From assembly GCA_036346205.1 (NCBI GenBank), contig JARFJB010000534.1:5461001-5525000 (forward strand): DNA of 64,000 nt, read 5' to 3'. The DNA comes from Vesta saturnalis (lineage: Eukaryota; Arthropoda; Insecta; Coleoptera; Lampyridae). Of the stretch, positions 11,901 through 23,926 are shown piece after piece (within the stretch, counting starts at the first letter, position 1; the number at the start of each line of letters is the position of its first letter). The position numbers and the translations under genes were made by a program. The notes under the pieces were generated by a model that saw only the letters and a program-made list of their open reading frames with translations, searched no databases and was not told the origin of the DNA.

Positions 11901-13159
11901 ACCGATAACACATAACTTGACGAGGTTCAGGACATTGAGAATACAAATGCCCTACTTTATGACAATTCCAACATGTATTACCAACAGATGCTACAGAAGA
12001 AGATATGGCACGCGACGTAGAAGGTTCGACATCAACAGAGGAGACACACAACGGCAGACAAACGAGTGAACTTTTCCCGGACTGATAAGCTAAATCAGGT
12101 TCCAAGGATAGATCTCCCCTAAGTGGAGGTTTATAGGCACCGACCGAAACCTTAGTGGCTTCCAACTTACGACATAAATCTATCAAATCGAAAGAGGTAT
12201 CGATATCCATTAAGCTTAAGCGTTCTTGATAAAAGGGTAAGATACGAGATTTTAGAACTTTAAGGCGTAACTCATCAGAAACTGGAACAGGCATGCGATC
12301 GAACAAGGTGTTCATCGTCGCGACATAAATACCTATAGATTCATCAGGAGCTTGTGTTCGCTTGAGAATTTGCTCCCACAACAAGTCACCCATATAAGAA
12401 GGCAGATATTCTTCTTTCATACGACGTACCAAACTATCCCAATCAGATACTTGTGTACTTATCATCTTATACCACAACAAAGCTTCGCCCTCAAATAATT
12501 CAATAGCCGAATCAAACAATTGAACTTTAGTAATACTTCTCGACTTGCATAAATCTTCCACACGTTCGAGGAAAGCATTTATACTTAAACCATCTTTCAC
12601 ATCCTGAAAATTTTAGATTCCATTTGTACACAGGCACCGACTTACAAACAGTACTAGCCGTAGGGGGACAAATACTAGCGCTAGGAACTTGAGCAGAGGT
12701 AGGAGGTAGCTGAGAGAAAAACACAGGTAGAGGTGGTGGAGATAACGCTCTTAATGGTAGATCAGAAGAAACTTTACTCGTAAAATCGGATAAAAGTTGC
12801 AATAAACCAGATATTAATTGAGACTTCTTAATTTTTGTTGCCTCAACATCGCTAGAAATTCTATTTAATCGAGAATAGACATGAGCTAATTTAGTTTCAA
12901 TCTTTTTAGTATTAGCGGGATTAAGTTCTCCTTCAACTGACACTTTGATTTCGGCAATCTTTTTCTCGCACGTAGCTAATTCTACTTGGGAATCTAGAGA
13001 CTCAAAAGTAAATGTTTGGCCAGATTTTTCTAAAGTGAAGACACCTCGCAAACACTTACGCAATTTATCAACATTACCCGTTTCGGATATACCTCTAACA
13101 TTCAATTCATGTTCCAACTCATCCTTCGTCAAACGATCAACATCTATTCTGAAAGACAT
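11827..13159 (-). pseudogene. gag: gypsy gag with zinc knuckle
   Basis: I chose the second Met (13159, MSFRIDVDR) because the first 11 residues of the longer ORF resemble nothing and lie close to the primer site. The N-terminal half is a helical, SAP-like LTKDELEHELNVRG segment and a charged coiled region, then a Pro-rich linker, then the capsid-like region (INAFLERVEDLC, WDSLVRRMKEEYLP), then a CCHC knuckle CWNCHKVGHLYSQC and a second partial one CYRCGK (about 11890). A one-base shift near 12597 separates the two halves, and another interrupts the second knuckle near 11890, where pol begins overlapping in a different frame. Structural protein of the particle. Confidence 0.8.
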
Positions 13160-13261
13160 CTTGCAAAAAAAAGAAAAAGGACAACTAATCACAACGAGAT
13201 TAAGGGACGATAATCAAAACAGACGAGAAAACCAAAAAGAAAATCGAGAAAACTCGATGGC

Positions 13262-13281
13262 CCCCACGTCGGGCGTCAAAT
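13262..13281 (-). promoter_or_regulatory. primer binding site of gypsy element
   Basis: On the minus strand directly after the 5' LTR comes ATTTGACGCCCGACGTGGGG. It resembles the TGGCGCCCAACGTGGGG-type primer sites common in insect gypsy elements, but starts TGA instead of TGG, which would mismatch the tRNA CCA end. Either a mutation or a base error. Confidence 0.55.
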
Positions 13282-15201
13282 TATTACTTATGTTTTTTTT
13301 TCTAATCCTCTAAGCATTAACACTAATTTAAAGACGGTACAATATTGCCTTATACAAGAGACAAACCACAGACAGGCAGGCTTAACAATGCTAAGAATGG
13401 GGCGATATGAATTGTCCGCTAGCTCCTAGATCGCAGTCGGAGAGGGCGTGCGGTCCTTTTCGATAAGGAAAATTTTAGGATGTTAAAATTGGGGCGCCAC
13501 TGACTCACTATTATACTCGCCCACCCTTGAGCCAGCAAGGGCTGAAGGTCGAAGCTCACGATCCCAATAGCCGTTCTTACCTGTCGTCAATCGGCAACTG
13601 ATTGCACTCGTATATGAACTTACATGCTTAAACCGATAATTAAACAATCATTTAACACCATTAATCAATTAAATTTATTTATAAACACAAACACCAAGAT
13701 CCGGTAATCCCAAAACCAATTTAATTTTTACAACGATGGGACAATTCACGCTAAAGTCCAATTACAAATGATACAAAATTCTTTACAAAAATACACAAAG
13801 ATAAATTAGTTGTAGTTATACATATATATCTTATCAGCCGCCTTGTACGTACAAGTTACAACTCGACTTCTGTAACTAAAATGGATGCTATCTGCAACTT
13901 CTCGCTTTATTTACGTTATTATAATCGATTCTGCAAAATAACTTGCGAGATCTTTAATTAATGATTAAACTTTACAATCCGGCAACACTGCTTTTAGATG
14001 TTATATTGCAGACAACATTGCTAACCTTTTATTTTGTTTTATACAACAATTATTACTATGACTACAATAAAAATAATAAAACGGTGCTGGTTTATTGGGT
14101 TTACACTGCTTTGTTTTGTTCATTAAACTGCATGAAATCTTAATTTAGCTAGGATGAATTTTAATTTTATTATTTATTATGCATGCGTTTCTAACCTTAC
14201 AAATTTTGCTTTATCACTGGGTGTTTTTTTTTTGTTTGCTTTACTAAAACTGAGTGAAATTTGAGTTGCACAGCTTGATGTAGGTATGACAGAAACAGTT
14301 TCCACACTTATAATTCTCGACGAAAGGATTCTAATTTTGTAATTTCATAAATATTGAAACGGCCAATAATAATGCTTGCATTGAATGAAAGCAGTACTCA
14401 GACGATAATGTAAGTATGAATCAACTATTCATCGGTAAACATGTATTCCTTATTGCAGCATGTACACGACAATAGACCTTACACACAATAAAGGCACTGA
14501 TTGTACTTCCCTGATTACGACACTAACCTGCACAACTGTTGCGTTTGGTAACACTTCTACCGGTCTTCCAAGTCTCTGAATGACCCTCAATAACGAATGC
14601 TCGTACAATTCTGGAATAACCAGCTCGCACCCGAAATTGTAACTCGATATTGCGTTGGTGATTGCAATTTGCGATTAATAATAAAACTCGATAAGGAAAA
14701 GAAACCCTTCTTCGAAGGGTTTCAGAATAAACTGATGTAGGATATTGTTAACTTTCTTTTTTATCCTCCTAAGGAGTGCACGAATTGAAATTAAATCAAA
14801 TTATTGAACGGTAATCTTCCAAATCGTGTTATGAGTGTATGGACTTGATCCCTTATATAAAAAGGTAGCGGTTCACTGGTTAATTGCCCAATACACCTTG
14901 TTAACAAAAATTTTTATCGAAAATCTCAAGATGGCCGACGAAGGAAGAAGATAAAGAAAAAGGTCACAAAACTATTCAAAATTTTTCATTATCAGTAGAT
15001 AATGTTTAAATTTGTGAAGTGGTGGAAAGAATGTTAAAAGATGCAGATTCCTTTATTTAATTACAGAAACCTGTATAGTTCATTGAAGTAGAAATCTGAT
15101 TTTTGTTAATGATTTGTTTCTCCATAAGATGATGCTACTAACTCATAAAATTATAATTTATATTTTGAATGGGTGTTTATGTGGTAATTTAAAACGTAAC
15201 A
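13282..15201 (-). repeat. gypsy 5' LTR (right copy)
   Basis: 1920 bp, nearly identical to 5974-7894. It carries the minus-strand TATA sequence near 14851-14863 and would drive gag-pol transcription. An identical 60-codon ORF in both LTRs (6653 and 13961) is just part of the repeat. Confidence 0.88.
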
Positions 15202-15205
15202 AGCC
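15202..15205. repeat. gypsy target-site duplication, right
   Basis: AGCC, matching 5970-5973. The hAT intron sequence resumes immediately after it. Confidence 0.7.
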
Positions 15206-18068
15206 CTTTACAAAATTGCCAATTGCTCTTTACTCTTTGCTTGTATCTTTGTGAAACAATTTTTATTAGCTTTGGCAAAAGATTCTGTGCATTATTAATA
15301 TAATTTTATATATTTTTCATTATTATGATGCCGACTTTTTTGCCTTCTAATTATAACAAAAATTACAATAATGCACCGATTTTGACAGCTGATATCTCAA
15401 ATGGGACTAAATATAAAAACTTGAAATTTTCACATATTAAAGATCAAACAGCACTTTATACGTGCTATTAATTTCATTTTGTGTTTTTAATCTAAAGAAA
15501 AAATATTAACATCGGACATAGTATATCCACATTATAAGCTATCATTACATGGTAGTTTTGTTTTATACTAATTTTCATACTAGGGACTAAGAACAAGAAT
15601 GATATTAGGTTATTATTTTTAGATCAAAAATCTGTAAACCGGAAAAAAGTTCATGATGACAGTAGTGGAAGTGGAAGCAATGATTGTGATGAAGATGAAA
15701 ATAAAATGGTCGGAACATCAAAATCGGAATCTGTTTTTGGAGGAGGCTCAAGTAGTTCTTCAAATCTACATGAAGCTGCCTCTGGAACTGGGACCTCTAA
15801 ACAAACTGAAGAACGCGATGGCTACCATGAAAATGACATGTTAGTTGTGCCAATAACTTGCCTTCTGAAAAAAAGAAGGAATTGTTGACAAACCCCTGGG
15901 TTCCATCATACAATTACGATTATGCTTCTGATGCCATTCACTTGAAAAGAAAATGTAACCATCGCTGGTTAGATCAATATACTCCATGGCTGGTGTACTC
16001 AAATCGTTTGAAAGGTGCTCTATGTTTGTATTGTGTTTCATTTCCGCCAAGAATTGCTACAGTTAAAGGAGTTTTGGGGTCATTTATGGTAAGGCCTTAC
16101 ATGAAGTTTAAGGATATACATGAAGATTGTAGAAAGCACGTTGGCAGCCATTACCACAAATCTTCAACAGCTGCTGCAAAAGCATTTCTTGAAAATGCTC
16201 CTGTTGATGTCCAGTTGCAAATAGGGCACCATAAGACGATTGAAGAAAATAAACAAATATTGTCAGCAATTATTTCATGCATAATATTTTGTGGAATTCA
16301 TGATTTGCCGCTTAGAGGAAAACAAGGAAATGAGGGAGTTTTCTTTGACCTTTTAAATTTGAGGATTGACTCTGGTGATGAGAAGCTAAAGAGCCACTTG
16401 GATAAATGTCAAAAAAAACGCAGTCTATACCTCACCAACAATTCAAAATGAGATCATACAATTATGCGGTGAAGTTATCAAAGAAAAAATAATCGAAGAC
16501 TGTAAACGGGCAAAAGCTTATGCTGTAATGGCTGATGAAACAGCAGATATCGCTGGAAAAGAGTAGCTTTCTATTGGATTAAGGTTCTATGATGAAAGCC
16601 AAAAAATAATCAGGGAGGAATTTGTAGGCTACATTGAGTTAAAATGTCAAGATGCTTCTACAATCGCTAGCGCAATTCAAAGTTTTTTAGAAGATAATAA
16701 TTTTCCCGCCGATGATTGTGTGGGATTCGGAATTGACGGGCCGGCAAAGAAGGTGGTGTACACGCCATTCTTAAAAAAAAGTACGCTAAATCTTTATTTT
16801 TCCAGTGCTCCAGCCACAGACTAAATCTTGTGGTCAATGATACTAGCAAGCTACCAGAAATAAGAAACACAATTGCAACGGTTAAAGACACAATAACCTT
16901 CTTTTGTGAATCACCAGCCCGTAGGAAATCGATTCCAAATCTTTCAAGGCTCTGTGAGACCAGATGGTCGGAAAAATATAAGCGCATAAAAAAATTTTCA
17001 GAAAGCTTCACTGACATTGTTAAACCACTAGAACATCTATCTGTCGAAGGAAACTATGCAACAAGAAAATCTGCCTACCAATTGCACTGTGCAGTTACTA
17101 AACCAATATTCATCTTAGGCTTAAACATAATTGCAAGATACTCTGCAATTTTGGAACCCGTTGTAAACGTTTTACAAGGTAAAAGTATGGATTTGGTTAT
17201 GGTGAAGAAACATATTGATGATATTCTAGATGTAATCAAAAAAGATTGACAAGATGTCGAAAATGTTTCTTATGAATTATTTAAAAAATCACTTGATATC
17301 GCAGAGAAAGTAGGGGTTGAGTTGTTAGTACCACGAGTCACTCAAAACCAAGTACACAGAAGTAATCCACCATCTGAGTCTGCAGTTGAATACTGGAAGC
17401 GGTCAATAATCATCCCCTATCTTGATTCTTTAACTTCGTCTTTGGATGCTAGTTTCTCCAACGAAAATACACCTGCTTTTGCTTTAACTTATCTTCATCC
17501 TTCAAGCATGTTCAAAATGGCTTCAAAATATTTCAAAAATAATGCAGAATCTTTCATGGAATTTTATAAGTTGGGTGATGTCTCTGCAGAATTAGATTTG
17601 TGGTACAATATGTGGAAGAAAAAGAATTTAGCAGAAGACAAATTAAAGGACATTGAAGTGGCTGCACTTTTGGAGGAAGCTAATGTTTTTTTCCCTGCAA
17701 CAAGGCACGCACTGCTAATATTAAGTGCTTTCCCATCCACTACTGCTACCGTGGAAAGATCGTTCAGTACCCTGGGAACGGTAAAAACCTGGCTCAGGAG
17801 TACAATGTGTGATGACAGACTCACTGGGTTGTGTTTGATGAGTGTGCATCGAAAATTTTTGAAGGAAAATCAGGACTGCATAGTGAAGAAAGTTTTGGAT
17901 AAATTTAGTTTAAACCCAAGAAAAATGTTATTAGTTTAATTTAAGTATAATTAAAATCTCAAAGTTTTGTTTTCATTTGCCTTTTCTTTTTATCCTAAAA
18001 TTTTACATTTTGAACGACCATCAACCATGGTTTGCCCCCACCTGTTATAAATCCTGGCTACGCCCTTG

Positions 18069-18076
18069 CGTAGTAA
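18069..18076. repeat. hAT target-site duplication, right
   Basis: CGTAGTAA, identical to 4449-4456. Confidence 0.9.
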
Positions 18077-18159
18077 CGCAAACATTTGAAAAATAGTTGC
18101 AAAGATGACACAAATGTTTATGGTGTAAATATCTTCGACTCTAGTCATTTTTGGTGGTA

Positions 18160-18291
18160 ATGGATCTACTATATAAAGAGTATTTAAGACCTAAATGTCC
18201 AGACCGCACGAAATTTGATGGAGAATGGTGCATTGATTACGGAGTTCCAAATATAACAATCATGTTTCAGGAAGTTTCAGAACGAACTAAG
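18160..18291 (+). CDS. exon-like ORF of 44 codons, unrecognised
   Basis: ATG at 18160 opens 44 codons (starts MDLLYKEYLRPKCPDRTK) ending exactly at a donor-like AAG|GTAAAT, phase 0. It lies 84 bases outside the hAT element, in what would be pre-insertion sequence. I recognise no family. The composition looks coding (Cys, Trp, charged residues) but the piece is short and no second exon was found. It could be a host first exon or chance. Confidence 0.22.
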
Positions 18292-21068
18292 GTAAATACA
18301 TGAAAGGTCTCAGTATTTGCGAAAGTGTATAACTGTTAATTTGGAATACACATTGTTTAACATATCTCATACTATACACAAACTAAGACAAACTTGATTA
18401 TCGTGGTTTCAAATGTGATTTAACACAAATCATGGAAGAAGGAATGTTGAACGCAACTGAGCGGATTAACTAGGCCGTAGGTTCGAATACGGAAAGCGAT
18501 AAAAACTTTGTTCCATTAAACATTTGTATGTAAGGTGGGAAAGGGTTTCGAGTCGGCTGGCTCAAATTTTTAATTCTAGATTCGTTGATAACATAACTAC
18601 TTCATTAAAAACACCTAGATATGGACGTTATTATTATTACAGTAGGCAAAATAGGTAATGGACACATTGATATACCGATTTTGTCACTAATACATATACA
18701 AATGCCAATTTGGCTTCATTTCCATAAGAATTTGTTAGAGTATGTATAAAGTCACTGCTCAATAACTCGATAGCGTCTTATCGGTTATATAACAGGTTTA
18801 TATGTCAAATATCATACGTTTTATTAAATAAATGTTTTACGATCAGAATTTCTGTGCAACCTGTAAATAGAAACTGACCCAAGTAAAAACGTAAATTGAC
18901 CTATCCCCAAGTTTATGTACAATAAAAATGTTTAGTACCGAAATGTTATGTCAACCGGATGTTTACGACTTTCCTCTTTTTACTGGACAAAGAGAATAAT
19001 TTTATACCAACGGGCATTACAAATTTCCTTTAATCTATAACAGAATTTCCCAATTACTTAACGAGTTGTATAGTTTGTCCAAACAGTTGTTATTAAGTAG
19101 TAAATAAAATGAACAAAAAAATGGGCTGGTGGTTTTGTTGAAAATTATTGAAACTGGCGTGCGTATAAATGAAATTATATTAGCTTAGGGTGACTTAATG
19201 AGGTACAGAATAGGGGTTAAACCCTAAATAACAGTGATGGTTTCTTAAATTATCAAAAAGTTGCTACTAATCTTTAATGGCTCATTAAAGAAGTTTTATT
19301 TCGCATTTGTAATTCTGATATAAAGCTTTGTTTTTTACTAACCCTCTAACCTGTATATTCATCCAACTTTTGGCAAAAAGATTTTATCCAACTAATCTTA
19401 GCTTGACATTTGATTACATTCAAAATCCCATCTGCTTCTGATAGACATGTCACCTATCCGTTTCAACTAGACTGAATTCTGATTGGACCATGCCAAATCG
19501 TCAGTAAAATTGTAAACAGGAATTGCAATTTTCAGCAAAATTTATACGAATTTTATGCAATATTTCTAATGTGCGGCTGGACTGCATCTCACGTTTAAAT
19601 TATACACACGAGATCAACTTAAATCACGGGCAGGTGTAGAGCAGGTGTATGTCTATCGGTGTTTCTGATTAAGCCACTTCTCTTTTTTTTAGGTTTGAAG
19701 GATTGAATTACTGTCTTGAAGATTTATATCGTATATTTATTGCCTCACTTGCTAGATATACCTACCTGCATAGTGTTTTAAGACGTTACCTCTTCGCATA
19801 TTTGATATACACGAAGATTGATTAACTAGCTGCATAGTTTCATTACGTCACTCTAATTTCGCATAACTTAAAGTATCGACGGTGACAAAGTATTTAAACC
19901 AATTTTAATTAAACGATCGAAGTTGGGGTTGGAAAAGTTTGTAGATATGTTAAACATGTACGATTACAAACCTAATATTTTGAACGTGCCAGCGTGAAAT
20001 GAAATATTTCATATTTCGGTATAAAATATGTAACCGAGATAACATAGTTCATGTTTGATTTAAGAAGATAAAGTATCTAATCCAATAACGTCGTTTGAGA
20101 AAATGCATATGTGGATGCTTCATTCGGTAAAATGTAGGTAATCGATGTTTTGTGCAAACATCAAACATCATTTTTGATAAGTCAGCATATATTTCATCTT
20201 CATCATGTTACGTACGTCAGCTGTGTTAGCATAATATTTTAACCTCATCAGCAGGCAAGCAAGCATATTTGAGTACTGAATTTTTCAGCAATTTAAAAAT
20301 TTATTTTTAAGTCATCTAATAAATTCCATTAAAAGGGGTTGATTTTACAAGCGGCTCGTATTAGAATATAAATTAAGTGGTTAATATCTATTAGAGTAAT
20401 TTAAACTTGCGTGAAGTAGATTAATTATCATCTAAACCAACTTTTTTAAATCAGATTTGATATAATTCTTGTACAAAGTGTGATCACACAATTACTATGA
20501 ATTGTAGTTTTGAACTCATCTTTTCCGGATCATGGACACCATGAGCTGTCAATATCGTTAACGAGGTTAACTTATTTACATTAAATCTGACAATTATAGC
20601 TTAGTTTTAACAAAAGACTTTACAAGTTTGGTATCTTTTTCATTCCTTAGCCGATTGACGAAGATTGTTGATTAAGGCTGGATCTATGAATTAGGTATGG
20701 GAAAATCCACACGTCCAGAAAAGCAAAATATAACGGGAATGATTAAAATTTTTATTAATACGGCTGTTCAAACCCGTATGAAAACATTTGAAAATTATAG
20801 TAGACAATTTCTCCGTATATACCCCAAGGCCTATTAGAGTACTTTTCTCGATTACGCACGGAATATGATGTCAACTTTAAATCAGAACGTAACACATGGT
20901 AATTAGCCTGCAATATTAACAAAATGCTAATACTACTAAACTTAAACCGTAAAAAAGGGGAGTAGCATTGTTCCTTGGTAGAAAATTAAAGATACGCGCA
21001 TTATCCGCTGGAAAAATGTGAACTCATAAAATTACAATTATTCAGAGCGACAGATTATCATAAACATA
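18292..21068. other. non-coding spacer
   Basis: About 2.8 kb of AT-rich unique-looking sequence. I see no ORF above 60 codons, no tRNA, no terminal repeats and no resemblance to the other repeats in this window. Confidence 0.5.
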
Positions 21069-21288
21069 ACATAACCTTCACGCCATGTGACCAAACCAAC
21101 GTAGCGTACTACCTTTGTACCTACTTATCACCGTCTTTTCCTCGCCATACTCCTTCATTATACACTTATTATTTATCTTATCCCTTCTCCTTTTACCACA
21201 TGCGCTTCTCAGGAATCTCATATCCACGGCATTTATTTTTTTCTTTCGTGTATTTTTTGAGATATCCATGTCTTACTTACATACAGTA

Positions 21289-21297
21289 CTGACGGGA
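21289..21297. repeat. SINE copy 1 target-site duplication, left
   Basis: CTGACGGGA; the same 9-mer is at 21660-21668 on the other side of the SINE. Confidence 0.75.
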
Positions 21298-21659
21298 TAG
21301 GAAAAGGAAAAGACTACGTATTTAATTCCCTCCCCGAAGGGGAGGACCGGCTGCTCGAGCTTTCCTAGCTCCCAGCATACATATATACATTACGTGTATA
21401 TGAATGGTGGGATTAAGGATGGGTGTGGCCAGGATAGGATCGGAAGGAACGCAGTTAGGGTTCTGAGGGGGAAAATACTACCCCAGCATTCGCCTAAGTA
21501 GCCGCACATGGTGTGCATATACGCAGCGACCACGCCGCTACATGTGTATGAGGTAAACCCCCTGAAAAAACCTCATACAAGGTAGACGGTAACGGGAATC
21601 GAACCCATTATCTCCCGAATTCTAAGCAGGTTATGTCACCACTACGCTACCAGCTCGGT
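21298..21659 (-). mobile_element. tRNA-derived SINE, copy 1
   Basis: Minus strand, 362 bp, inserted in the RTE-like LINE with 9-bp duplications. The 5' head is tRNA-derived: A box TGGTAGCGTAGTGG (21639-21652) and B box GGTTCGATTCC (21595-21605), a usable internal pol III promoter. The body is shared with 40020-40280 and 41604-41951, including a hairpin-prone CCTCCCCTTCGGGGAGG and a pyrimidine-rich TTTTCCTTTTCC tail instead of poly(A). No coding capacity. Confidence 0.82.
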
Positions 21660-21668
21660 CTGACGGGA
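21660..21668. repeat. SINE copy 1 target-site duplication, right
   Basis: CTGACGGGA, identical to 21289-21297. Confidence 0.75.
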
Positions 21669-23926
21669 CAAACACGCTATCATTGCACCATTTGTATCGG
21701 TACATGCTTGCCTAACACATTTATCCATGTATACATTGAACAACTACGGTGACATCATATAGCCTTGTCGCACTCCTTGCTCAATATTGAAGTATTCACT
21801 CACACCTCCTCTCACCCTAACACATGCTCGGCTGCCGTTTTATACTGCCCTTATTTCATTTATTAGACCTTTATTTACGCCATATTCATTTAATATTTCC
21901 CACAGCTTCTCCCTATTCACTCTGTCATATGCTTTCTCCAGATCTACAAACGCACAGTACAACTCCCTTTTCACCTTTAAACACTTTTCGATCACCTCCT
22001 GGAAAGCAACCATCCTCTCCATGGCATGAAGCCCCCTTGCACATCCCACATCTTAGTTTGTGTAGTTTCTCGTACTCTATCAATCAGTATTTTTCCAAAT
22101 ACTTTACCAGGTACGCTGAGCAAGCTTATTCCTCTGTAGTTCTTACAATCACTCTTGTTCCCTTTACCCTTATACAATGGTACAATGATCGCGCTCTTCC
22201 AATCACTCGGCACTTTTCCACACATAAGGCATACATTGAATAATTCACACAATCTTCGTATAAGCTTTACACCACCATACTTGAGCATTTCACCAGTGAT
22301 TTCATCTACGCCGCTCCCTTGCCGTTTTTAAACCTTCCCACCATTTTCTGTACCTCATTTATTCCAATATCCTTCTCAGTTTCATTCATAATATCTTCTA
22401 TATTCTCCTTATTTAACTCTTCAGTCTTACTTTCCTCACTACTGTACAGCTTTCCGAAATATTCTTGCCAGCATTTCCTCACTTCACAATTGTCCCATAC
22501 TATGTCGTTTCTAGCATTCATCACTCCTGCAGTGTTCTGTTTTGTGTCACGTTTTATATTTTTGACCCATTTCCAGAAGAGTTTTTTGTTTCCCTCAATA
22601 TTATTCTGCATTTTCTCTCCTTCCACAGCCATCACTTCCTCTTTACTTGTTCTCACTGCCTCCTTCGCTTCTTTGTTTCTTAATCTTTATACCTCATACA
22701 ATCTCTTCTTCTTAGTCTCATTCTTTGCAGCAAGCATTGCCATGTACGCATCTTTTTTCTTACATATTACCTTTTTTACTGATTCATTCCACCAAGCACA
22801 TTTTTTCTGTCTCCCTACAGTCACTCTTTCACATATTCGCACGCCACAATTGACAACAGAGTTTTTCAAGCTTATCCATGCACTTTCAACGTCAGTGTCT
22901 TTTATTTGTTCGTTCCACACTGTTTCATTCACATTCAACTCTTTACTCACAGCATCTGCGTATTTCATCCTCGCACCATTATCTACTAGTTTGTCAATCC
23001 TAATTCTGGACGTTCGCACTACGTTTGCTTTACCTTCTACAGACCCACTTTTGCCCTAAACACACCCTCGATACAACCAAAAAGTGGTCCAATCCACACT
23101 CCGATCCGCGCATTACTTTTGTGTCTTTCACCAGGTTTCTAAGCCGTTCATCATACACTATCAAGTCTATCATACTTTTAGACTCACCTCTCTGCCATGT
23201 ATACATATGCACATTTTTATGTTTAAACCACGTATTGGATACAAACAGGCTTCTATCCACACATATGTTCAGCAGGTGTTCACCGTTCTCATTGACTCTT
23301 TGGTATCCGAACTTTCCTAGGACGCGTTCATTATGTTCTATCTGTATACCCACCCATCCGTTCATGTCCCCCATTATAATCACTCTTTCGTTTGGCGTAC
23401 ATACGTTCAAAACGTTCTCTACTTCATTCCAGAAGTTCTCACGCTCCTGATCTCTTTCTCCATTCACCGGTGCATAGCATGCAATAAGAAAAATTCTTCG
23501 AAACTCCACTTTCATTCTAACCCATATTACCCGTGGAGATACCAATTCGTACTGTTTAACACATCGTTTCGCTCTTTCACTTATGATCATCCCAACTCGT
23601 TTTGCGCCATGCACTTCCGTCTCAACTCATGACCATAGTGCCAGGCTGCCATCCTCCATCTCTACAGCATCCTTTCCTTCGCGCTTTGTCTCCGATGCAC
23701 ACAGAATATCAAGGTGTCTTTCGTACATTACGTTCGCAATTTCAAATTCTTTACCATGCATACCTCTAACATTCCACGTACCGACTCGCCATTCATTCAT
23801 TGCATAGTCGTCAGCAACGGAGCCCGTCTGTTTCGACCTTGACCGCCCCTTGTAGCCAAGTCGATCCGAGGCGATTGTATTGTTTTCTTGAGTAATACCA
23901 TAGCGAGCAGACCGGTTACTGGCCAT

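Larger units (their letters stand above)
5974..15201 (-). mobile_element. gypsy (Ty3)-type LTR retrotransposon, minus strand
   Basis: Two LTRs of about 1.92 kb (5974-7894 and 13282-15201) flank a gag-pol region read on the minus strand, with a primer-binding-site-like sequence inside the right (5') LTR and a purine tract inside the left (3') LTR. A 4-bp duplication AGCC flanks the whole. Domain order gag, protease, RT, RNase H, integrase is that of Ty3/gypsy. No envelope gene is visible. Near-identical LTRs point to a recent insertion into the hAT intron. Confidence 0.92.
5722..17939 (+). pseudogene. hAT transposase (TTF zinc finger, DUF4371, dimerisation domain), two exons, broken
   Basis: Exon 1 is 5722-5749 (starts MDIRNLLQK), ending in a phase-1 donor AAAAAG|GTAAGT; exon 2 starts at 15623 after TTATTTTTAG, and G+AT rebuilds an Asp codon, so the splice keeps frame. 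Exon 2 begins with a Ser/Gly-rich linker, then a TTF-type zinc finger (CNHRW..., CLYCVSF, about 15950-16150), the catalytic region (VMADETADI first Asp near 16530; GFGIDG second Asp near 16730; CSSHRLNLV; CETRWSEKY) and the C-terminal hAT dimer domain (TATVERSFSTLGTVK, 17740-17790) with the last acidic residue. Breaks: frame change near 15840-15858, another near 16410, TAG at 16564, a shift near 16745, TGA at 17247. Decayed copy; the retrotransposon lies in the intron. Confidence 0.85.
4457..18068 (+). mobile_element. hAT DNA transposon interrupted by a gypsy element
   Basis: Ends are CATGGGCGTAGCCAG (4457-4471) and the inverted CAAGGGCGTAGCCAG (18054-18068), one mismatch in 15, flanked by the perfect 8-bp duplication CGTAGTAA. 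Without the nested gypsy insertion (5974-15201) and its extra 4-bp duplication the hAT is about 4.4 kb. It encodes a transposase of the TTF-zinc-finger/DUF4371 type (ZMYM1-like hAT group) on the plus strand. The transposase is broken, so the element is immobile on its own, although its ends look usable by a related transposase. Confidence 0.9.
21069..23926 (-). pseudogene. RTE-like non-LTR retrotransposon (APE endonuclease and RT), decayed
   Basis: Minus strand. The N-terminal APE endonuclease has WRVGTWNVRGM (23800), the ASETKREG Glu motif, DMNGWVG (about 23365) and GLDHFLV (about 23080). RT follows: KSAIIVPLYKGKGNK, NYRGISLLS (about 22130), FVDLEKAYDRVNR (about 21930) and QGYMMSP (about 21760). 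The catalytic YADD region and the rest are deleted; the sequence jumps to the C-terminal MRFLRSACGKRRRDK and LRWFGHMA block (21210-21075), typical of RTE/CFDP2-like elements. Breaks: TGA at 23627, shifts near 23020, 22680 and 22300, a TAG in the QG motif region, and the SINE at 21298-21659. The clade call is tentative. Confidence 0.75.

Noticed and set aside
18470..18510. GGTTCGAATACGG B-box-like sequence
   Set aside because: No A box at the right distance and no tRNA-like pairing, so not called a tRNA or SINE.
22319..23632. Long plus-strand ORFs rich in Phe, Ser and His
   Set aside because: Antisense shadows of the minus-strand RTE-like LINE.
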